NCBI GenBank assembly: GCA_944383465.1
Contig: CALWPQ010000025.1
Location: 62,001 to 126,000, forward strand
From: an uncultured Clostridia bacterium
GTDB lineage: Bacteria; Bacillota; Clostridia; Peptostreptococcales; Anaerovoracaceae
Direction: 5' to 3'
Length of the DNA: 64,000 bases
The position numbers and the translations under genes were made by a program. The notes below the pieces were generated by a model. The model saw only the letters and a program-made list of their open reading frames with translations, did not search any database and was not told where the DNA came from. This document shows, in pieces, positions 59,848 to 64,000 of the stretch. The first letter of the stretch is position 1; each line of letters opens with the position of its first letter.

Positions 59848-61235
59848 TGGCAGATGCATTGAAGAAAGTACCTGTAAGAGAACAGGATCCTAAAGTTCGT
59901 GCTACGAACTTTGAAGAGGTATGTCTTGGATATAATAAAGATGAAGCGGTAGAAGAAGCTCAGCGCTGTCTGGGCTGCAAGAATGCAAAGTGCGTAGAGG
60001 GCTGTCCTGTAAGCATCAGCATTCCAGATTTTATCGCCAATGTGAAAGAAGGCAAATTTGAGGAAGCTTATAAAGTAATCAGCGAATCTTCGTCGCTTCC
60101 TGCAGTATGTGGTCGTGTCTGCCCGCAGGAAAGCCAGTGCGAAGGAAAGTGCATACGCGGTATTAAGGGCGAGCCTGTTTCTATCGGTAAGCTTGAGCGT
60201 TTTGTAGCTGACTGGGCAAGAGAAAACAACATCAAGCCTGAGCCTCCGAAAGAGAAGCTGGGAAAGAAGGTTGCTGTAATCGGCTCAGGTCCTGCGGGAC
60301 TTACTTGTGCTGGAGACCTCGCTAAGCTCGGATATGATGTAACTATTTTTGAAGCGCTGCATAAAGCAGGCGGAGTACTTGTATACGGTATTCCTGAATT
60401 CCGTCTTCCTAAGGACGGCGTAGTGCTTCCTGAGGTTGAAAATGTAAAGTCTCTCGGTGTAAAGGTGGAGACAGATGTCATCATCGGCAAATCGGTTACT
60501 ATCGATGAGCTTATGGAAGAAGAGGGCTTCGATGCCGTATTTATCGGCTCGGGCGCAGGCCTTCCTAAATTTATGAATATTCCGGGCGAGACTGCCTGTG
60601 GAGTATTTTCAGCTAATGAATTTCTCACGAGAAACAATCTTATGAAGGCGTTTGACGATAATTACGATACACCTATTTCAAGAGGCAAGAAAGTCGTTGT
60701 TGTAGGCGGCGGAAACGTAGCAATGGACGCTGCTCGTACGGCTCTTCGCCTCGGCGCAGAGGTACACGTAGTATACAGAAGATCGGAAGAGGAGCTTCCT
60801 GCTCGTGTTGAAGAGGTACATCACGCTAAGGAAGAGGGCATCATTTTTGATCTCCTCACAAATCCTGTGGAAATCTTAGTAGGAGAAGACGGATGGGTAA
60901 GCGGTATCCGCTGTATTAAGATGGAACTCGGTGAGCCTGATGCTTCGGGAAGAAGAAGCCCTGTTGAAATTCCGGGGTCGGAATTCGATATCGACTGCGA
61001 TACAGTAATTATGTCGCTTGGCACATCGCCTAACCCTCTTATTTCATCGACTACAAAGGGCCTTGAAATTGACAGAAGAAAGTGCATCGTAGCCTCAGAA
61101 GATGTCGGTGCTACTTCAAAGGAAGGCGTATTTGCCGGCGGAGATGCTGTGACAGGAGCGGCAACTGTAATCCTTGCAATGGGAGCAGGCAAGGATGCTG
61201 CGCGCGGTATTCATGAATATTTAAGCAAAAAATAA
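59847..61235 (+). CDS. nfnB: NfnB-type subunit (GltA-like, glutamate synthase small-chain fold)
   Basis: This 462-residue iron-sulfur flavoprotein has N-terminal cysteine motifs CLGCKNAKCVEGCP and CGRVCPQESQCEGKCIRG for two [4Fe-4S] clusters. Two nucleotide-binding folds follow: GSGPAGLTCAGDLAKLGYDV and GGGNVAMDAARTALRLGAEVHVVYRR. The NADPH/FAD C-terminus has GVFAGGDAVTGAATVILAMGAGKDAA. Databases often call it homotetrameric NADPH glutamate synthase, but the coupled upstream gene points to the NfnAB transhydrogenase. Its role would be to balance NADPH, NADH and ferredoxin with the Bcd-Etf system. Confidence 0.9.
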   Translation: MADALKKVPVREQDPKVRATNFEEVCLGYNKDEAVEEAQRCLGCKNAKCVEGCPVSISIPDFIANVKEGKFEEAYKVISESSSLPAVCGRVCPQESQCEGKCIRGIKGEPVSIGKLERFVADWARENNIKPEPPKEKLGKKVAVIGSGPAGLTCAGDLAKLGYDVTIFEALHKAGGVLVYGIPEFRLPKDGVVLPEVENVKSLGVKVETDVIIGKSVTIDELMEEEGFDAVFIGSGAGLPKFMNIPGETACGVFSANEFLTRNNLMKAFDDNYDTPISRGKKVVVVGGGNVAMDAARTALRLGAEVHVVYRRSEEELPARVEEVHHAKEEGIIFDLLTNPVEILVGEDGWVSGIRCIKMELGEPDASGRRSPVEIPGSEFDIDCDTVIMSLGTSPNPLISSTTKGLEIDRRKCIVASEDVGATSKEGVFAGGDAVTGAATVILAMGAGKDAARGIHEYLSKK

Positions 61236-61313
61236 GATTTATGCGCTAAATTGTGTGCAAACATAAGTAAATATGCAGGAAGCGGTGCAGGGCGCCGCAA
61301 TAAAGCTTATACG

Positions 61314-61349
61314 TGAACGCAGAATCGCAGAGATTCTGCGTTCATTTTT
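61314..61349 (+). terminator. terminator after nfnAB
   Basis: TGAACGCAGAATC (61314-61326) pairs perfectly with GATTCTGCGTTCA (61332-61344) around GCAGA, followed by five T. It is the strongest terminator in the window. Confidence 0.85.
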
Positions 61350-61386
61350 GTTATAAAAAAATATTAAAAAAACTTTAAAAAAGGGG

Positions 61387-61415
61387 TTGCATATTGTCGC
61401 GAAATGGTGTATATT
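61387..61415 (+). promoter_or_regulatory. promoter for the amino-acid ABC transporter
   Basis: TTGCAT (61387-61392) and TATATT (61410-61415) are 17 bp apart, 72 bp before the binding-protein gene. AACGTT lies close downstream. Confidence 0.55.
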
Positions 61416-61487
61416 TATTATCAACGTTGTTAAATTGTTATACAATACTACTTATAAAAATTCAAAAGAGAAAAGGAGAACAGAAAA

Positions 61488-62285
61488 ATGAATAAGTTAT
61501 TGAAAAAAGTATTGGTTTTAACGCTTATGATTGCTATGGTATTTTCGATTGCGGCCTGCGGCGGAGATGAAAGTACGGATGACGAAAACGGTGGTGGCAC
61601 GGAGGCAGTTACTTATAAAGCTGTTACGGAAGCTACGTTCCCGCCTTTTGATACTGTTGACGAAGACGGCAACATCATCGGATTCGATATGGATCTTATG
61701 AATGCTATCGCAGAAGATCAGGGCTTTAAAGTAGAATATGTCGATATGGAATTCGATTCACTTATTCCTGCTGTTGAAAACGGTGACGCCGATATTATTA
61801 CAGCTGGAATGAACGCTATGGATCCCGCTCGTCAGGCAAAAGTTGATTTCTCTACAACATATTATGATTCAAAGCTCGTAGTTGTTGTTAGTGCAGAGAA
61901 TAACGATATAAACGGCGTTGACGATCTTACTGCGGATATGAAAGTTACAGCTCAGATAGGCACTACAGGTGCTGACGAAGCTGAAGCTCTTGCAAGCGAG
62001 GGCAAGATCGGCGAAGCTGTTATCTTAAATGAGTACAGTTCCTGCATACTTCAGGTAATCAACGGCGATGCTGCTGCATGTATCGTAGATAAGCCTGTAG
62101 CGGAAGCGTACATCAAGAGCCAGGATGGCAAGGTTAAAATTGTCGGCGATGAGATGGGTGCCGAGTCATATGGATTTGCCGTTCAGAAGGGCAATACGGG
62201 AGTTCTCGAAAAGATTAACACCGGTCTTCAGAATATGATAGATAACGGCACTTACGACGAGCTCGTTGCTAAGTGGTTTAATTAG
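61488..62285 (+). CDS. polar amino-acid ABC transporter substrate-binding lipoprotein
   Basis: This 265-residue family 3 solute-binding lipoprotein has a signal peptide ending in FSIAAC (lipobox cysteine near 24). Family hallmarks are TEATFPPFDTVDEDGNIIGFDMDLMNAIA, ENGDADIITAGMNAMDPARQAKVDFSTTYY and a C-terminal NTGLQNMIDNGTYDELVAKWF. Ligands of this family include glutamine, histidine, arginine and cystine. The sequence does not single one out. It shares an operon with a permease and an ATPase. AAAGGAG precedes ATG 61488. Confidence 0.92.
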   Translation: MNKLLKKVLVLTLMIAMVFSIAACGGDESTDDENGGGTEAVTYKAVTEATFPPFDTVDEDGNIIGFDMDLMNAIAEDQGFKVEYVDMEFDSLIPAVENGDADIITAGMNAMDPARQAKVDFSTTYYDSKLVVVVSAENNDINGVDDLTADMKVTAQIGTTGADEAEALASEGKIGEAVILNEYSSCILQVINGDAAACIVDKPVAEAYIKSQDGKVKIVGDEMGAESYGFAVQKGNTGVLEKINTGLQNMIDNGTYDELVAKWFN

Positions 62286-62313
62286 TACAAGGCAAGATTG
62301 GATTTAGACTAAA

Positions 62314-63093
62314 ATGGAAACATTAAAACTTTATTTAAAAGGAATAGAGTTAGCATTGCAAGGCGTCCCCATGACCGTGGGGGTCAGCCTTGTTGCTGTG
62401 TTAGTGGGTGTTATGCTCGGACTTGTGATAGCCCTGATGCGGATGTCAAAGCACAGGGTGCTTTCTGTACCGGCGATGATCTATATAGAAGTGGTGAGAG
62501 GTACGCCTATGCTTGTGCAAGCCCTTGTGCTGGCTTACGGTCTGCCGCAGCTTCTTCGTACTGTAGGCATAAAGTTTACATGGCCATATCTTCTCATACC
62601 GGCTGTTATCGTCTGCGGCCTCAACAGCGCCGCATATGTAGCGGAAATAATAAGGAGCGGACTTCAGGCTGTCGATAAAGGCCAAATGGAAGCGGCAAGA
62701 TCGCTGGGGATGCCGCATGGTATGGCTATGAGGCTCATAATAATACCGCAGGCGTTCAAAATAGTACTGCCTGCGTTCGGCAACGAATTTGTGACGCTCA
62801 TCAAGGAAACATGTGTGCTTTCATATGTGGGTGTGCGCGAAATTCTGAGACGCGGTGCACTTTGGAATGCGGCGACATTTAACACATTTCAGGCATACAT
62901 TGGCGTGGCGATAGTGTATATGATGCTTACAATTCCGCTTTCAAAACTTATTGGCCTTCTCGAAAAGAAGATGTCGACAGAGAATACGACATCAAAAAAG
63001 CGCAGGAAGAGTGCTTCGGAAAGATCGTTAAGCGGATCTTTGCCGCTCAGCGTGCCTGAAGCTGATGCGGAAGGGGCGGTGCAGACAGTATGA
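62314..63093 (+). CDS. polar amino-acid ABC transporter permease
   Basis: This 259-residue HisM/GlnP-type permease has five helices. [30 protein letters not shown] and [20 protein letters not shown] are typical. [35 protein letters not shown] is the EAA loop that contacts the ATPase. A hydrophilic tail of about 40 residues rich in Ser and Lys ([20 protein letters not shown]) follows the last helix and is not usual. Its stop overlaps the ATPase start by 4 bp. Confidence 0.92.
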   Translation: METLKLYLKGIELALQGVPMTVGVSLVAVLVGVMLGLVIALMRMSKHRVLSVPAMIYIEVVRGTPMLVQALVLAYGLPQLLRTVGIKFTWPYLLIPAVIVCGLNSAAYVAEIIRSGLQAVDKGQMEAARSLGMPHGMAMRLIIIPQAFKIVLPAFGNEFVTLIKETCVLSYVGVREILRRGALWNAATFNTFQAYIGVAIVYMMLTIPLSKLIGLLEKKMSTENTTSKKRRKSASERSLSGSLPLSVPEADAEGAVQTV

Positions 63094-63806
63094 TAGAAGT
63101 AAAGGGTCTGAAAAAGAGTTTTAATGGTCTCGAGGTGCTTAAAGGAATTACGGAAACGATAAATGACGGCGAGGTTGTATGCGTTATAGGACCGTCTGGC
63201 TCAGGCAAGAGTACATTTCTAAGGTGTCTCAATATGCTGGAAGAGCATACAGCAGGTGAAGTTATAATAGACGGCGAGGTACTTTCAGAATTAAATGTAA
63301 ATCAAGTGAGAAAAGAGATGGGAATGGTGTTCCAGAGCTTTAATCTCTTTCCGCATATGACAGTGCTCAAAAATATAACGGTGGCGCCGATAAAGGTAGG
63401 AGGCCTTTCGGAAAAGGAAGCTGAGAAAAAGGCGCTTGAGCTTCTCGAACGTGTTGGGCTCTCAGAAAAGGCAGAAGCTTATCCGCGGGAACTTTCGGGA
63501 GGGCAGCAGCAGAGAGTCGCCATAGCGAGAGCTCTGGCGATGAATCCGCGCTATATGCTGTTTGACGAGCCGACGTCGGCGCTCGATCCTGAAATGGTGG
63601 GTGAAGTGCTTGAAGTAATGAAAGGGCTTGCGCACAGCGGCATGACGCTCATAGTCGTAACGCACGAAATGGGTTTTGCAAGCGAAGTCGCCGACAGAGT
63701 GATGTTTATGGACGGCGGTTATATTGTAGAGCAGGGCACGCCTGACGAAATTTTCGCCAATCCGAAAGAAGAAAGGACAAGATCGTTTTTAAGCAAGGTG
63801 CTTTAG
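63090..63806 (+). CDS. polar amino-acid ABC transporter ATP-binding protein
   Basis: This 238-residue GlnQ/HisP-type ATPase has Walker [19 protein letters not shown], signature [17 protein letters not shown], Walker [21 protein letters not shown] and switch VVTHEMGFA. It belongs to the uptake class that serves family 3 binding proteins. It overlaps the permease gene by the ATGA arrangement and ends before a terminator, completing a three-gene uptake operon. Confidence 0.94.
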   Translation: MIEVKGLKKSFNGLEVLKGITETINDGEVVCVIGPSGSGKSTFLRCLNMLEEHTAGEVIIDGEVLSELNVNQVRKEMGMVFQSFNLFPHMTVLKNITVAPIKVGGLSEKEAEKKALELLERVGLSEKAEAYPRELSGGQQQRVAIARALAMNPRYMLFDEPTSALDPEMVGEVLEVMKGLAHSGMTLIVVTHEMGFASEVADRVMFMDGGYIVEQGTPDEIFANPKEERTRSFLSKVL

Positions 63807-63881
63807 AGGTTTTGTGCAGTGTATTCAGGTCTTCTGAAAAAACGCATTTGCTGCCTGATGGGGCAATTAAATAAAGAAAAC

Positions 63882-63914
63882 AAGGCACGGATGGAAACAC
63901 CCGTGCCTTTTTAT
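63882..63914. terminator. bidirectional terminator
   Basis: AAGGCACGG (63882-63890) pairs perfectly with CCGTGCCTT (63901-63909), followed by TTTATT. It lies between the transporter operon and the minus-strand partial gene. Confidence 0.8.
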
Positions 63915-63935
63915 TGAAGATATTTTGCAAGAAAT

Positions 63936-64000
63936 TTATTTAAGCGCAGTGTAAAGCAATACGGAAAAAAACAGGGCAAAAAGTATTGTCTTGATTGACG
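63936..64000 (-). CDS. C-terminal end of a minus-strand membrane protein, partial
   Basis: The last 21 codons before a TAA at 63936-63938 read SIKTILFALFFSVLLYTALK, a single membrane segment with a short tail. The gene continues beyond the right edge. Too little is present to name it, and the frame could be chance, although a terminator lies in the right place. Confidence 0.4.
   Translation of the reverse strand, partial: SIKTILFALFFSVLLYTALK

Noticed and set aside
1-64000. CRISPR arrays, rRNA and tRNA genes
   Set aside because: I saw no regularly spaced repeats or recognisable stable RNA sequence; a covariance-model scan would be needed to exclude a tRNA.

Overview
The window looks like a chromosomal segment of an anaerobic, endospore-forming member of the class Clostridia. 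The support is direct: sporulation genes (spoIIAA-spoIIAB-sigF, sigK, spoVAC/AD/AE), Gram-positive cell-shape genes (mreBCD, mrdA, rodA, PBP1A), S-layer-homology (SLH) surface proteins, and two electron-bifurcation modules (Bcd with EtfB and a ferredoxin-fused EtfA; NfnAB). A gut butyrate or amino-acid fermenter is an inference; I cannot fix the genus. I saw no rRNA, tRNA, CRISPR array, prophage or transposase gene.

Layout. 1-5.1 kb: a truncated metallophosphoesterase, two flavoproteins (the second behind a promoter carrying two BlaI/CopY-type operators) and a secreted GH26 glycosidase. 5.1-9.4 kb: an 850-bp region with gene remnants, then a secreted Xaa-Pro peptidase fused to SLH domains. 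9.4-20 kb: sigK without a pro-sequence, a DUF1540 peptide, radC, mreBCD-mrdA-minD, rodA and rny. 20-26 kb: a MATE exporter, a cysteine desulfurase-thiI pair and the spoIIA operon. 26-29.3 kb: bcd-etfB-etfA. 29.5-35.1 kb: an ECF sigma factor with a membrane partner, a Nudix hydrolase, an ftsH copy with two in-frame stops, and maf. 35.3-38.5 kb: a spoVA operon with an inserted dipeptidase. 38.7-43.2 kb: a probable surface O-acylation cluster (SGNH, DUF4358, MBOAT, DHHW). 43.2-46.3 kb: an aromatic-amino-acid-type ABC transporter behind a leader ORF and terminator. 46.4-51.2 kb: the phase-variation locus. 51.3-58.8 kb: PBP1A split by a poly-A frameshift, comEC and holA. 59-64 kb: nfnAB and a polar amino-acid ABC transporter.

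The most exciting system is at 46,462-51,161. A tyrosine recombinase gene is followed immediately by a 24-bp inverted repeat (47,310-47,333 and 47,582-47,605). The repeat encloses an AT-rich segment of about 250 bp with a good promoter (TTGTAA, 17 bp, TATACT) aimed at a large secreted beta-helix/SLH surface protein. I see no other good promoter between the right repeat and that gene. This is the architecture of an invertible promoter switch with its own recombinase.

Other notable points are the homopolymer frameshift in PBP1A, the twice-interrupted ftsH, a probable attenuator with an aromatic-rich leader ORF before the ABC transporter, a hairpin repeat whose loop is conserved between two sites, and paired TACANNTGTA operators.
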